Shown: positions 46,591 through 58,091 of the stretch, piece by piece
How positions within the stretch are numbered: position 1 is the stretch's first letter
How the letters are laid out: every line of letters starts with the position of its first letter
Source of the DNA: Hofstenia miamia
Lineage: Eukaryota; Xenacoelomorpha; Acoela
NCBI GenBank assembly: GCA_004352715.1
Contig: SCFE01000020.1
Location: forward strand, 1,349,659-1,411,989
Reading direction: 5' to 3'
DNA length: 62,331 bases
Made by a program: the position numbers and the translations under genes
The notes under the pieces: model-generated
The model's input: the letters and a program-made list of their open reading frames with translations, nothing else
Told to the model about the DNA's origin: nothing
Databases searched by the model: none

Positions 46591-46763
46591 CGTATTGCAG
46601 CCTTTTCTTTTGCTACTTTCCGCGCATGTCTATTAATAGGCGCATGAGGACTTGTATCAATCAATGTCGTAACAAATTTCTGAACATTGACATCATAGTT
46701 TTTGCCGAAAGGGCGACGCAATGCAAACATCATAAACAACGAATAATCGTCGCAGCAGAAATT
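46591..46763 (-). CDS. FAM194-like gene, coding exon 6 (CC and basic helix)
   Basis: 58 residues: NFCCDDYSLFMMFALRRPFG, then VQKFVTTLIDTSPHAPINRH and ARKVAKEKAAI. The intron before it is only about 42 bp. Acceptor TTTTTTAG, donor GTAAGA. Phase 2 at the 3' end fits exon 7. Confidence 0.75.
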
Positions 46764-46805
46764 CTAAAAAAACATTTTAGTGCATTAATGTTATCTAAAT
46801 ATTAC

Positions 46806-46955
46806 ATCACGAGAATGCTTTGTTAATTGGTCTTGAACGGAAGGGTATGGTTTGATTGGGGCACCGCAGAACTCACATCGACCCTTAAACATACCTCCTT
46901 CGATCTCTTCGGGAGTTAGCGGTGGATAGTTTGGTAGTTCTGATTCTCTCACATA
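46806..46955 (-). CDS. FAM194-like gene, coding exon 5 (CEFC zinc-ribbon-like half)
   Basis: 50 residues in phase 0: YVRESELPNYPPLTPEEIEG then FKGRCEFCGAPIKPYPSVQD and LTKHSRD. The CxxC pair probably combines with the CC of the next exon to bind zinc. Acceptor TATTTAG, donor GTAATA. Confidence 0.75.
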
Positions 46956-47341
46956 CTAAATACGAATAAAACACAATGTGTAGGAAAGCAATGTGTAGAA
47001 CATGACACAAAATGATGTAAATAATAGATAAAAAATAGTTTGAGAAATTAATCGAAAGCAAGGATTGCTAATAGAATAGAAGGCAAAAAAGTACTGAAAC
47101 TACCTCAGGGTTTACTTGTTGACGTTTATATACATGTGAGCATGACAATAATGTAGGAGCCTACATAATTTTGTCTATTCCAAGTCAACTCTCCTCAGCA
47201 AATACTAATTTATTTCAACAATAGCTCCACATAAGAGAGTACATTTGCTTCATAGTTTGATATTTCCGAAAAGTATTTTGAAAAAAATGCTTTGATTACA
47301 TTTCAGTTTTGATCTTATCGTAAGTTAAAATTCGACAACGA

Positions 47342-47555
47342 CCCAATAAACAATAAAACGTTTTATACCCGTCTTATAATGGTATAACACGTTGTAAGAC
47401 GTCTTAAGGTACGTCTTCTAAACGTCTTATAAAACACCATTTCTAAACGTTGCTAAATGCCATCTAGTGTCCACTAAATGATGTTCTAAACGTCTTCTAA
47501 ACCATTTTAAGACGTGTAATAAGACGTCTTCTAAACGCTTTATTGTTTATTAGGG
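47342..47555. mobile_element. Palindromic MITE built of ACGTCTT words
   Basis: Ends CCCAATAAACAATAA and TTATTGTTTATTAGGG are near-perfect inverted repeats, and the interior is filled with AAGACGTCTT, ACGTCTTCTAAACG and ACGTCTTATAA words in both directions, so most of the 214 bp can fold on itself. No coding capacity and no obvious target duplication. Intronic. Confidence 0.75.
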
Positions 47556-49206
47556 AATCTCTTGCAATGAAAAATTTTTACTTCAGAAACTTAAACAAGG
47601 GAAGCTAGAGAAGTCTACAGCCTCCATTGTTATCAAACAGCTCCCACGCTGGGCCAATTTCATGATGTTTAACGAACTTAAACAATACCTATTTTTCTAA
47701 AAACATTGATTTTGAAATTTTAGTAATTCATATTTATCACTGCATGATTTTATCTGCTCTTACACATATTAACACAATTAATGGAAAAAATCTGAATTGA
47801 TTTTTAATAAATTGCTTAGCTCCCTTTTCTTATGCATTGTCCTTTTAGAGAGAAATCCTAGCTACATCACTGAAATCTCGCATTTCTACTAAAAATAGAT
47901 TGTTTCTCAAGCAGAACTTCTTAATGGTCTTAAGCTATAATTTCTATAATAATAAAATATAATAAAAACAAGAGATTTCTAACAGCAAAATTACTCTAAA
48001 ATTTCATATCTTACCATATGTTTCCCGCAATTAAATGCAATATTATATATGAATTTCCTTTAAAAAAACACCTGCAACGTGTTCAATTAATGCATCGTTA
48101 ACGAAGAATTTTCTTGTACAACACTCACCCCATAATATTCTATGTTTAAAATTTAATTACAAACAAATGTGCATCTATTTTTGGATCAAAAGATTCTCCA
48201 AAATTTCTCTTAACAAACATTCTTAACAGATAATTGAAAGTGAATAGCAATGAACAGAATACTAGATGAAAAATTTACCAGCAATTTATATTTAAATGAC
48301 ATGAATCATTGACATTTATAATGATATGTATATATACAGAGTAGATGGTATTTCCTACATTTTAAGACATCTTCTAATGAATGTTTTATCCTTAAAACTG
48401 TCGTGTTATGATAAACAATAAATGAGCTAAGGAAAGTCAAAATTTGAGAAATCATTGTTTGATATTATTTTCCAAAAAATTAGAAATATTATTATGCGAT
48501 AAATTTAATTGTTAATCAAGAAGGATATTTAAAATAGGAAAATACTATTATCAGGAATATTAACATACAAGGTTCGCGATTTCGGGAACGTTAATCGATT
48601 ACTAAATACCTGTTTATCATGTGGTGACGATTAATCGACCCCGAAAAACTGATTGAATTCGTCGAAAAATTTTTATTGTAATATAATATAATCGATTCAT
48701 CTCTCACCTTTAAATGTATATGTATTATCTTTTCTCAATAATCCATGTGATATAAAATACAAAATGAAGCAAAAAATATGTTGAACAAACCATCGTATGT
48801 ACATTTAAATTAAATTTTTATCATTTGAACGATTTCGCATAAAATTGGTTTAGGAAAATAAATCTATTTACTTAACAATTATCAATTTCGATACAACAAT
48901 GGTGAAAACTATACCCAAAAGAAATCGAGAAAAAAGCATCGTAAGATTGACAAAGAAGCTTGGAAAGGCCCCTGTACCAAATTTGATAGAACTATTTTCA
49001 CATTCAAATCATTCTCAAAAATTAAGTTATGTTAAAAAGCAGCTCAAGATATATACACTATAATGTCGGTTGCTGCTTCCGCATGATTGACGAATACTTT
49101 TTTACATAAAATCAGGAAGAGGTTTTTTCCAAAAGAGAAACCTTTCAATATATAAATTGATAAAAGTAGGCTTCTAAAGCTATTTAATGCAAATGCCAAA
49201 AATTAC
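47556..49206. other. Intron sequence without recognised features
   Basis: Part of the intron between exons 5 and 4. AT-rich; no coding signal. Confidence 0.5.
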
Positions 49207-49317
49207 TTTTAAAGCAGCAGGCGGTCCAACTGCAGGCAATGTGTCGTCATCTTCTCTGAGAGGAGGAACAGTACTACTAGCAGAGGGTGCAGTCATTTCA
49301 TCGATCAACGATATATC
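49207..49317 (-). CDS. FAM194-like gene, coding exon 4
   Basis: 37 residues (DISLIDEMTAPSASSTVPPL...GPPAALK), phase 0 at both ends; acceptor TAATTAG, donor GTAATT. Proline/acid-rich linker. Confidence 0.65.
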
Positions 49318-50356
49318 CTAATTAATCACATTAACATCGAGATTGGTGGTGAAAAAATGATATGAATATTCAAGACAAATCTAATAAATTAAAAAACATA
49401 GTATGCACCTTTATGAAGAGTTCAAGATTTCTAGCCGGTGAATTTAGGGCGCATGAAATTTATAGTTCAACATTTAATGTTTTCCTATTTGCACAATGAA
49501 TGTAAATTAAAAATTAAAATGCGTTCCTTTGTGTGATATTTAAGCGAATCGTTTATGGGATTCATGTATGCATGGTAAATTGATTAGTGTACGAACATTG
49601 AAATATATGGCGTCCACATAGATATTAATGTAAAAATCTTTGTAATAATAGACGAATAATGTAGAAGTATATTTCAAAATACCATTCCTAGAATTCATTA
49701 GATGAAGAATGCTTATTGGTAAGCCTAAAACTATAAATTATAGTTTTGTAGTAGAACCTTGCAGGAACAGATATTTCAAGACTCAGAAAGCGTCAATCTG
49801 TGGTTCTGGTTCCAAGAAGTTTCTGCAACATAGAGAACGTTAATATCAAAATTAAGGAATAAAAATTGTCTTGTGTGTAACACCCCCTTTTTGATATTAT
49901 TTTTTTTTAAAAAATGAGATGAAAAATTTCCTTTAATATTACATTTAGAGTAAAAAATGTTTTGGTTCCATTCTATTCTGCAATGTAAGAAAATATTATT
50001 AAGAAGGCTGTTGTTAAATAACATGCATATATATTTTTTTCATAAATTACTGTGATACATTGATATGAACACAATAATCGTCAGAACAAAATTGCGGCAG
50101 TATAAATTTACAATAAGCTAAATGGGCTTCTAGTGTACATCAAAACTATAAATATGCATGCACTTAAAATATTTTTAGGATGTTAGTACTTAGTTGATTA
50201 TTCATTAATTAACTCTTTATTGTTATTCTTACTGTAAAGAGCCTCCATTATTTTTAATTCCTTGGTTCATTTCAAAATGCTAAAATTTGTTAGACTTGGT
50301 TGATGTTTGTTCTGACGATGATTTTCTAAAATTGAAAACGTTTAACGTGTGCGGTG

Positions 50357-50403
<47 letters not shown>

Positions 50404-50588
50404 CGTGTTAAAACGCATTTCATCAACTTATTTGCTTTGCACTGATGCAAAGTCCTATGCTTTTCACATGCTTTGGATAATTTATGCAATAAATTTAAAA
50501 AGCGGATTCCGATCTCATTCACGTATGGTATGAATATCTATTTTGCTCAATAGAACACATCTAAAGAAATCATGTGATGCCCTGGCTG

Positions 50589-50624
<36 letters not shown>

Positions 50625-51311
50625 NNNNNNNNNNNNNNNNNNNNNNNNNNNNNNNNNNNNNNNNNNNNNNNNNNNNNNNNNNNNNNNNNNNNNNNNNNNN
50701 NNNNNNNNNNNNNNNNNNNNNNNNNNNNNNNNNNNNNNNNNNNNNNNNNNNNNNNNNNNNNNNNNNNNNNNNNNNNNNNNNNNNNNNNNNNNNNNNNNNN
50801 NNNNNNNNNNNNNNNNNNNNNNNNNNNNNNNNNNNNNNNNNNNNNNNNNNNNNNNNNNNNNNNNNNNNNNNNNNNNNNNNNNNNNNNNTATATATATATA
50901 TATATATATATTATAGTACAAAAAGCTGAAAATAAAAGCAAATGATAGTCGAGCTGTCATTTTTACAATGAGCTGACATAACTACATGCTGAGCGTACAA
51001 AGAGTTGATATAACTATTATATATATGGAGATCGAAAATGAGTTTTTCAACGTTTTTAAAATTTAACGTCTTGCAAAACGAGTTGTGACCTGTAAACAGT
51101 ATTTAATTCATGAAAAGGTTTATTACTGTTGATTTCTGAAAGTGAACTAATTTCCTTGTCTAAAAGATTTTTAGTAAATACACATTATTTCACTAAAAAT
51201 ATGGCTTACAAAATCTGCTAATAATTTTATACACATTTCAGAAAATTTTAAAGAATACATCGAATAACTAAATTGGAAGATTGTTTTAGTTAAATATAAA
51301 TATTTATATAC
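49318..51311. other. Intron with two (TA)n tracts and a gap
   Basis: TA tracts lie at 50360-50400 and on both sides of a 264-N gap (50592-50624, 50889-50910). No gene. Confidence 0.7.
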
Positions 51312-51424
51312 CTCTGCAATGTCTTCAACGCTTTCGTCCTCTGATGATATAGCCTTATTTTCTATAATAACTTCGGGTTCTTCCGTGGGAGTTGATGCTT
51401 TGTCAGGAATGTCAATTGAAATTT
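51312..51424 (-). CDS. FAM194-like gene, coding exon 3
   Basis: 37 residues, ISIDIPDKASTPTEEPEVII to SEDESVEDIAE; very acidic. Acceptor ATTTTAG, donor GTATAT. Phase 0 at the 3' end fits exon 4. Confidence 0.65.
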
Positions 51425-52478
51425 CTAAAATTCGAAAATCACAGTTGCTAAATTCGAACTCTCTGTTAGTAAAATCAAACTCATTGCGCAATGAATTTTA
51501 AAACTAACTAAACACAATCGCATAAAAAATAAGAAAAGAAAAATAGAAAATTACGGCATCTTCCATACTATTAATTACTACAGAAAAATACGCAAACACG
51601 TTTCATCCGAAATATGGAAATCCATACAAATTGACAATATTTGACAAAATGGGATATTAGCTAACCCTAAATTAAAAAACAATAAAATGTAAAAAACCAA
51701 TGATGTAATCATATTTACATGTACTCTATGGTAACCGATATAAACGCATCTTGAAATATATATTACAATATAACATAGAAAACCAACCAATTTCAGGGGT
51801 AGGTAGATCTTTTCCAAAGACCTTAAGATCTTCAACTACACTCCATAAAGTTTGACATTCGACGTCTTGAAAACTAAAGATTATATATAACTAAGATTAT
51901 ATATTCTGTATATAACGAGAGTGAAAAAGTCAAATAAAGCTTTGAAATAGACGTTGAGTTACATAGTAATTCGGTTGTAGCTCAAGAATTTTTAGTGGAG
52001 TCATTTGACAAACTCAAATAGTTAGATTGATGTTCATCGAAATTTTGTTATTTAGAAACTACATGATCGCATAGATTTTGATTCTAACCCATTGCTGTTG
52101 AAACGCAAAATTTCATTGCCAGAAATTAATACTGGAATTGCAAGTGCTAAAATTAACGCGTTTGGGATTTACTAGCCTAAACAATAACAGGTACGGTTAG
52201 GGAATCAATAGCAAAGAACATATTTTTAAGATATTGAGAGTTTAAGATTTCGAACCTGCTTCCACATATTTTCACAATCACATACCAATATTTGGATAAA
52301 TGTTATAAAGGCAGTGTTAAAAAAATTGAATTAAATTCGACAACAAGTAAAGATGTCAAGTTCTTGAAAGACAAAGATTATCTCCTTTCGGTCAGAGTAG
52401 AATTCATAACTAAAAGTACTCTCTAATTTCATGTGCAAATAGCGGTGCAGTGTGAAAGCACGCCGCATAAATGCAAGT
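51425..52478. other. Intron sequence without recognised features
   Basis: No repeat or coding signal; by phase, a further small coding exon may lie between 51425 and 52823. Confidence 0.45.
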
Positions 52479-52643
52479 TTAGTGTTCTAGGTTGATCTCC
52501 ATTTGTTGAGAATTTTTTCGAAATTCTTCCAAGTCTGGATATTTTAACAGTGTTTGATTTAGGTTATCAGTATTAAAAATTGGGTTCTCCATGCAGGCTT
52601 TCAATAGTGAAAAATCAAAAGTCTTTCGGTGTTTTATCGCTTC
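52479..52643 (-). CDS. Putative terminal exon of uncertain membership
   Basis: After a clean TTTCTTTATCTAG acceptor the sequence is open only in frame 0: EAIKHRKTFDFSLLKACMEN, then NLNQTLLKYPDLEEFRKNSQ, ending MEINLEH and TAA. It looks like real protein (amphipathic helices) but does not join exon 2 in phase and has a stop, so it could be an alternative last exon or belong to another transcript. Confidence 0.4.
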   Translation of the reverse strand, partial: EAIKHRKTFDFSLLKACMENPIFNTDNLNQTLLKYPDLEEFRKNSQQMEINLEH

Positions 52644-52823
52644 CTAGATAAAGAAAATAATTTGATTTTTTAAATAGTTGGTTTAGTATCGTGATTTCAA
52701 TAATTAGAAGTGCTGCGCTTCAAATCATTTTCAAAAATAATTTAATTTGTAAAATAGAAGATGAGCATGTGTTATAATTTTACTGCATTAACTTAAGTGG
52801 TACTGTAATTAACAACACGATAC

Positions 52824-53075
52824 CTTTTATTCTCGATACTAGGACTCTTGGATATTTTATTAAATAATACATCTTCCTCCAGCGGATGCGATGTAGGAGT
52901 TACTACGTTATTGACAGATTCATCATCTTTGACAGCGGCTTCATTGGATAAATCACTTCTAGTTGAATGCATTGGACTTTCGTACTCCGTCGCTTTTGAT
53001 TCTTCAACATCATCATCAAATGTGTTGCTCATCTGACTGATATCATCAACGTTATTTAGAGAATTTTCATTGGCT
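52824..53075 (-). CDS. FAM194-like gene, coding exon 2
   Basis: Acceptor TTTTTAG, donor GTATCG. Encodes 84 residues beginning ANENSLNNVDDISQM, acidic and serine-rich (TFDDDVEESKATEYES), with no domain; predicted disordered. The intron before it (about 4.8 kb) contains the hAT element 53860-57155. Confidence 0.65.
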
Positions 53076-53464
53076 CTAAAAATGTCATAGCTTATTCTTA
53101 GGCATAATTAAGAACGTAATAAAATTAACCCCCGAAACCGATTTAGAATTTGAATTTGAGAAAGACATTTCATTAATTGTGACGACGATATTTTTGTAAC
53201 ATCTTTGACGAATATGTCAAACCTCTTATTGATCTCCCTCAGAATCTGTGAAATATCTTAGACTAGTGCTGATGTTCGAAATCTATTTGCCGTGCAAACA
53301 TGTATGAATCAAGTTCGAACAGTCCATTCGAATATTTGAATAAGTAAATTATTATTTGGATAAGTAAATTATAAGTATCTAGTCCCTAATCATAAATTTT
53401 TCTAACAAACGAATAATTTGTGCTGAAATAAGAAAACATATACAATCACACAAAATCTAAACCC

Positions 53465-53583
53465 AAGGATTGAGGCAGACCAAGGGACTTGTAGCTAAGT
53501 CCAAGTGAAATTCAATCAATGAGAAAACATGTCTACCTCACTTTCACTTATACTCAGCCTCATTGAGCAATTACAAAAGTCAA
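53465..53583. repeat. Diverged relative of the 4772-4903 foldback
   Basis: Shares AAGTGAAATTCA, CAATGAGAAAACATGT-like text and CAGCCTCATTGAG...TTACAAAAGT with 4822-4900; the left arm is eroded. Intronic. Confidence 0.45.
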
Positions 53584-54238
53584 CATCCTGTTGGTGTTAT
53601 AGAAATCCATGGGTACTCCAGTTTGTTTACGAAATCAGTGGTGCAGGCTACATTACTTTGCTGTATCTGAAATGTACATGGAGCATTAGTTGCTTGGTAT
53701 TGAGAGCAGTTTGGGAAAACCTTAAATAAATTGGGCATTGCGTATCTATGGATATTCTACAATAGCAGGTAGTTTTCAGTGATGGTAATCTTCAGCAGAC
53801 TGTACTGAAGCACCTCCCATCTTGGACACTCTATTTAAACATATTGTACAATTTCGAACTACGGCTCGCATCCCGAACAAGTTTTCTAAACGCGAGATTT
53901 AAGCCGGAAAATAATTTAAGCCCGGGATTCAATGAAAATCGTCAATCACATTTTCCCTTATATGCAAGCGTATGCATACTTACCCACCCATCAACAAAAT
54001 CATTGAAAACAAAACATTTGATTGCAAACAAAACATTGCCTTTGAAAACAAAGGAAAAACATTTGATAGAACAAAAACGAAAAAGTAAAGAACAAAAACA
54101 AAAGCAGTAACTATAACAGCACACAGCTAACTAATCGAAGCAATTTTTGGCAGAAATTTTTAGATCAAGAGACACTTTTAAAATACCATTTTAAAATGCA
54201 TAAACTGTTTATGGATTCATCAGATAATTAGTTTCTGG

Positions 54239-56850
54239 TTTTGGTTACAAAGCCCCAGCAACGCTAAAAGCGCGCTCCGCTTCAACAGATGTAGGTGGTA
54301 TAGCACGCAGCCAGTTGTGAACAGTAGTAAGTATTTCGCCTTTTCTGTGAGCTGTTTTAAAGAAGTCGAATTCTTTCGCGATAAGCTTTTGAAATGGAAC
54401 GCTGTTTTCGGGAATGGGCTTTGTTGCATTTGAGACAAACTCGCATTTCTTGTGCTATTGTCTTCATAGGAACAACAATAACTGGTGAATCAGTTTGACT
54501 TGCCATACCATAATCGCCATTATTTACTACTACATAGCTGTCGCTAACGACGTAACGTACTTTCTTTAATAGATCTACAATATAGGTCCTTTAAGCTAAA
54601 AGTGATAAACATCCTGCATCACCTGTAGCTAGAAAGTTCGATATTTGAATTGCTTTGATCTGTCTCTGAGATGTTCAGAATTTACATTTTTCTAGAAAGT
54701 GCCGGCCAAATTCTGAGCCATTTGCATTCAGTTGCAGTTCCAGCTTAAGTTGAACGCAATGAAGAATTTTAGTAGCCTCAGCTAGATTAGGTTCTTTTTT
54801 ATTCAGCTGCATGATGACAGCTTGTATCGGTTTTAAAAAGTTTGTGATATTTTTAGCAGCATTAAGCTCATTATCAGCAAGCCCAATGGATTCTTTTTCT
54901 AAGTCTAATAGAGCTTGCTTTACCGATGTATGTAGTGTGATATACATATCGCTCAATCCTATCAAAAATAGAATTCCAACTTGTCTTGCAATGAAGAATG
55001 AGTTTAAGTTCTTGCCAAGTTTGGACAGTACGTGTTTTTGAAGTTTATCATTCGATACAGGAGACTTGCGAAGTATCCTTGCAATTTTTCGAATTTTAGT
55101 AATACATGAATTATCATAAGGTGAAGGCCAGTAGAGTCGTCATCGTCGTCAGATTCGTCGTCTTCTGAAGTACTATTACTACACGTCATAAAGGAGATTC
55201 CACAGAGCACTTTTATAGTGCCAAATGTATTCCATGTGCCAGACATAGCTAATGAATAACATTGGCATCTACGGCAATACTGCTCATAAGTTGTGCTCCA
55301 TCCGTACAAAACGCAATAACATTCCTTTCAAGATCTATGTCATAGTCTTTCAAACGTTTCTCAATTAAGTCTAGGGACACATCCGAAGGCATAGAACCGT
55401 GTATGCGAGTTAAGCCAAGGATGCAAAACACTCTATGATCATTAACAAAATCGTGGATATTAATATTGATATATCTCTGGTTACGGAGTGAAGTCCATTC
55501 GTGAAACGTTTTCTTTTTACGATTCAAAAAAGATTTCTTTTACCTTTGCAGACATGATATGCTTCTCAAAATCACAAACGATATATTTTATAGTATTTTC
55601 CGATTTGGGAAAGGAAACACACTGTTCTTCTCAAACAGAGAGGAAATATCCATACGACTTACTCGATATTCCATGGATAGATTGGTAGGAGCAAATGATT
55701 TCGACAGTGTCTTTTGGTTAAACCAGGGGTGGCCAGCTCTTGGCATACAATGCGCTAATTTTTAAACACAGAGGCTCAGATGCGCCACACAACCTTTATA
55801 TTGCCGTCTATTTGTGAAAACTCTTTACAGACATAAGTAGTATATTTAATTAGTATATACATGTACATGAAAATAATATAAGATAAAGAAGACAGGTTTA
55901 TAGAAATAAGCACTATATTTAATTATGTGTACAGCCTACGGATACTGAAACATTCAGAAACAAATTTTAAAATAAACAAATTATTTTTTGCTTGTTTTTG
56001 AACACAATGTGTTTGTTATCCGCAAACATTATAAATTTTGAAACAAATTAATTGTCAGTCCACTATTACAAATAGGAAACAACTACATCTTTAGTATTTG
56101 TTTACAATCTGCTGAAACTGCTTACTAAACTTTTGCAACACTTTTAAAAATNNNNNNNNNNNNNNNNNNNNNNNNNNNNNNNNNNNNNNNNNNNNNNNNN
56201 NNNNNNNNNNNNNNNNNNNNNNNNNNNNNNNNNNNTTTTTTGGTTCAAAATATTTGCAAAATGCATATTTATACCCATTCAATTATTATAAATATAAGAT
56301 ATATGACACTAAATTTAAAATTTTTATTGAAACTAATTGTAAATTCTGTATATGTAACAATAAATTTATGGATTTCCATTATGGCCACATTTTTAAGTTC
56401 ACCATCCATAATGGCTATGAATTGTTTTTCTACCATACCATTACGCTATCCATAATATGGTACATAATGGTATGGTACCATACCATAATCGGCGCCTACT
56501 ACTCTACTGTACTCTACTTTAAGGTTGTAATGCGCAACTCCTATTCTAGCAATGCGCCACAGGTTGGCCACTCCTGGTTTAAACCGTTTAGTTGAATTAG
56601 CATTTTCTTTGGGTTTTTCAACTATTTGTACTATAGCAGCATCAGCTTGAACTGTTGATAAATGTGTATGTAAGCCTTTCGTGGAACCACCAGTACACTT
56701 ATAACTTTTATTGCATAGGCAACATTTCGCAGTTTGAGCATCACTTCTTCCATACGCAAGCATTCTTGCATTTTGCATAGTTAACAGACATGATTCGGCT
56801 TCGGCAAAAACATAAAGAAGAATGATAATATTCACTTTGCTCATTTATAG
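54239..56850 (-). pseudogene. hAT transposase, split by a nested element
   Basis: From the minus strand: BED zinc finger (56730-56640) with AKCCLCNKSYKCTGGSTKGL and HTHL; then, after the nested element, the RNase-H-like core with EWTSLRNQRYININIH, LGLTRIHGSMPSDVS and FCTDGAQLMSS (55527-55249). A middle part follows (54965-54675) with ANGSEFGRHF-like text, and the C-terminal dimerisation motif PTSVEAERAFSVAGAL (54330-54240). The residue before EWTS is His where family members have the first catalytic Asp. Together with frameshifts, this makes it dead. Confidence 0.85.
55724..56576. mobile_element. Nested non-autonomous hAT element (853 bp)
   Basis: Begins CAGGGGTGGCCAGC and ends, read inward, CAGGAGTGGCCAACC; flanked by GGTTAAAC (55716-55723) and GTTTAAAC (56577-56584), an 8-bp duplication with one change. 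It interrupts the larger hAT transposase after residues NSTKRFK. Contains an 84-N gap and GGTATGGTACCATACC-type palindromes near 56460-56485. No coding capacity. Confidence 0.85.
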
Positions 56851-57163
56851 TTGAGGACAATTGTTGCTGTTAACTAAGGCGCGAAAACACACGATGAATA
56901 TATCTTCGCATGATTCCTGAGATAATTGGTTGTGAATAAAACTATTTTGATGCAGGATTTTGGTGAGGCAGCTAATCTGTGAAGTGAAGCGTGTCATTTA
57001 ATTACTTTCAAAGAAAACTTGTTGCTTTAAAGAAAACCCTATTTAGCGTAACTCAATAAAATTTTTACAAAAACGTTCAGAACTAAACCCGGGATTTAGA
57101 AAGCTAATCGCGGGATTGAAGCCCGGAAATGTTTCAACGGGGATTGCGAGCCCTAGTTCGAAC

Positions 57164-57831
57164 ATATACTTTTTCGGAGTTAGAACATCGCTAGGATCAT
57201 CTAAAACACAAGACCAGCGATCCGTGAGTTTTTGTAAAGAATATTTCAAATTTGATGCCGGACATAAACTTCGAGTCCGGCGCGATCTTAATGTACGCTT
57301 GAATGAATTCAAAACGAATAATTTCTATATTTTGAGGAAATTTCGACCACTAAAAATGACAAATTTTTGGATGTAAAATGTAAATAGGGGCTAGTTCCAT
57401 TGCTAATGAAAAAACACCTCAATGGAATGCAAATTTTATAATTTATTCTTATCTAGAACTTGTTGGCAGAACTGATATTTTCTTCAAATTGTAACTTTCC
57501 CTTCAATGCGTGTTCTTACTCTAAAGTAAAGAAAACATTTCCGGCTTGCTCTTAAAACAAGAAATATATTTTGATTTCTGTTACGACATAGACGGTAATT
57601 TTTCTGCTATTTTTTTTAAATATACAAAACGACCGTGGCTACAGAATTCCTAGTTTAATTTTTGGTGTATATTTAGGTAGAATTTGGATTTGAGTAGAGG
57701 TATTCATGTATGAAAATATTCATGTAAATTTGTGAAGTTAGTCATATATATATATATATATATATATATGCTATTATATTATATATATATATACAGCTAT
57801 TAAAAATTTATAGGAATTAAATGTTACGAAC
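57164..57831. other. Intron 1 remainder
   Basis: GC-richer piece at 57164-57300, then AT-rich sequence with (TA)n tracts at 57745-57768 and 57778-57792. No coding signal accepted. Confidence 0.5.
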
Positions 57832-57878
57832 TTTTGATCTTCTTTACTAGTTGATACGTCACATTCTTCATTTGACAT
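57832..57878 (-). CDS. FAM194-like gene, coding exon 1
   Basis: Starts at the ATG 57878: MSNEECDVSTSKEDQ plus two bases, then donor GTTCGT (not a strong site). A TTTTTAG acceptor upstream (exon begins 57899) suggests a separate 5' UTR exon further up. The phase fits exon 2. Confidence 0.55.
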
Positions 57879-57901
57879 TGCACAAAGCAATGTCGGGATC
57901 T

Positions 57902-58052
57902 AAAAACAAAAAATAAATTTTATATATATCTGCCATTTTTATGTCAACCTTACGGTCAAAAATTAAAAAATAGAGATATTGACAGTAATATTATAAAAAT
58001 GAATAAACCGATCATTCATTATTGAAATTACTACGACAAGAAATAAGATTGC

Positions 58053-58091
<39 letters not shown>

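Larger units (their letters stand above)
53860..57155 (-). mobile_element. hAT transposon in intron 1, 8-bp target duplication
   Basis: Ends TACGGCTCGCATCCCG (left) and TAGGGCTCGCAATCCC (right end read inward) form the inverted repeat. Flanks TTTCGAAC (53852-53859) and GTTCGAAC (57156-57163) are an 8-bp duplication with one change. It holds a degenerate minus-strand transposase gene and a second element nested at 55724-56576. Without the insert it is about 2.4 kb. Confidence 0.88.
35785..57878 (-). other. Host gene span: FAM194/ERICH6-like protein, 11 coding exons found
   Basis: Eleven minus-strand exons with AG/GT borders give about 550 residues. Reading phase agrees at exon 1 to 2, across exons 3 to 8 (numbered as in this list), and at 9 to 10. 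Phase mismatches between 2 and 3, 8 and 9, and 10 and 11 show that at least three small exons are unlocated. The product starts with an acidic, Ser/Thr-rich region, as in glutamate-rich proteins. It then has a CEFC...CC zinc-ribbon-like segment, a basic MREREISRQQ/poly-Q linker, and a C-terminal region (YDNGKPAI..., LLGGCLFDSNG..RKRWHW..., LHPIPLSL...) that I match from memory to the FAM194 domain of ERICH6. The role of these proteins is poorly known. Introns are 47 bp to several kb and full of transposons. The name is tentative; that it is a real spliced gene is much firmer. Confidence 0.75.
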
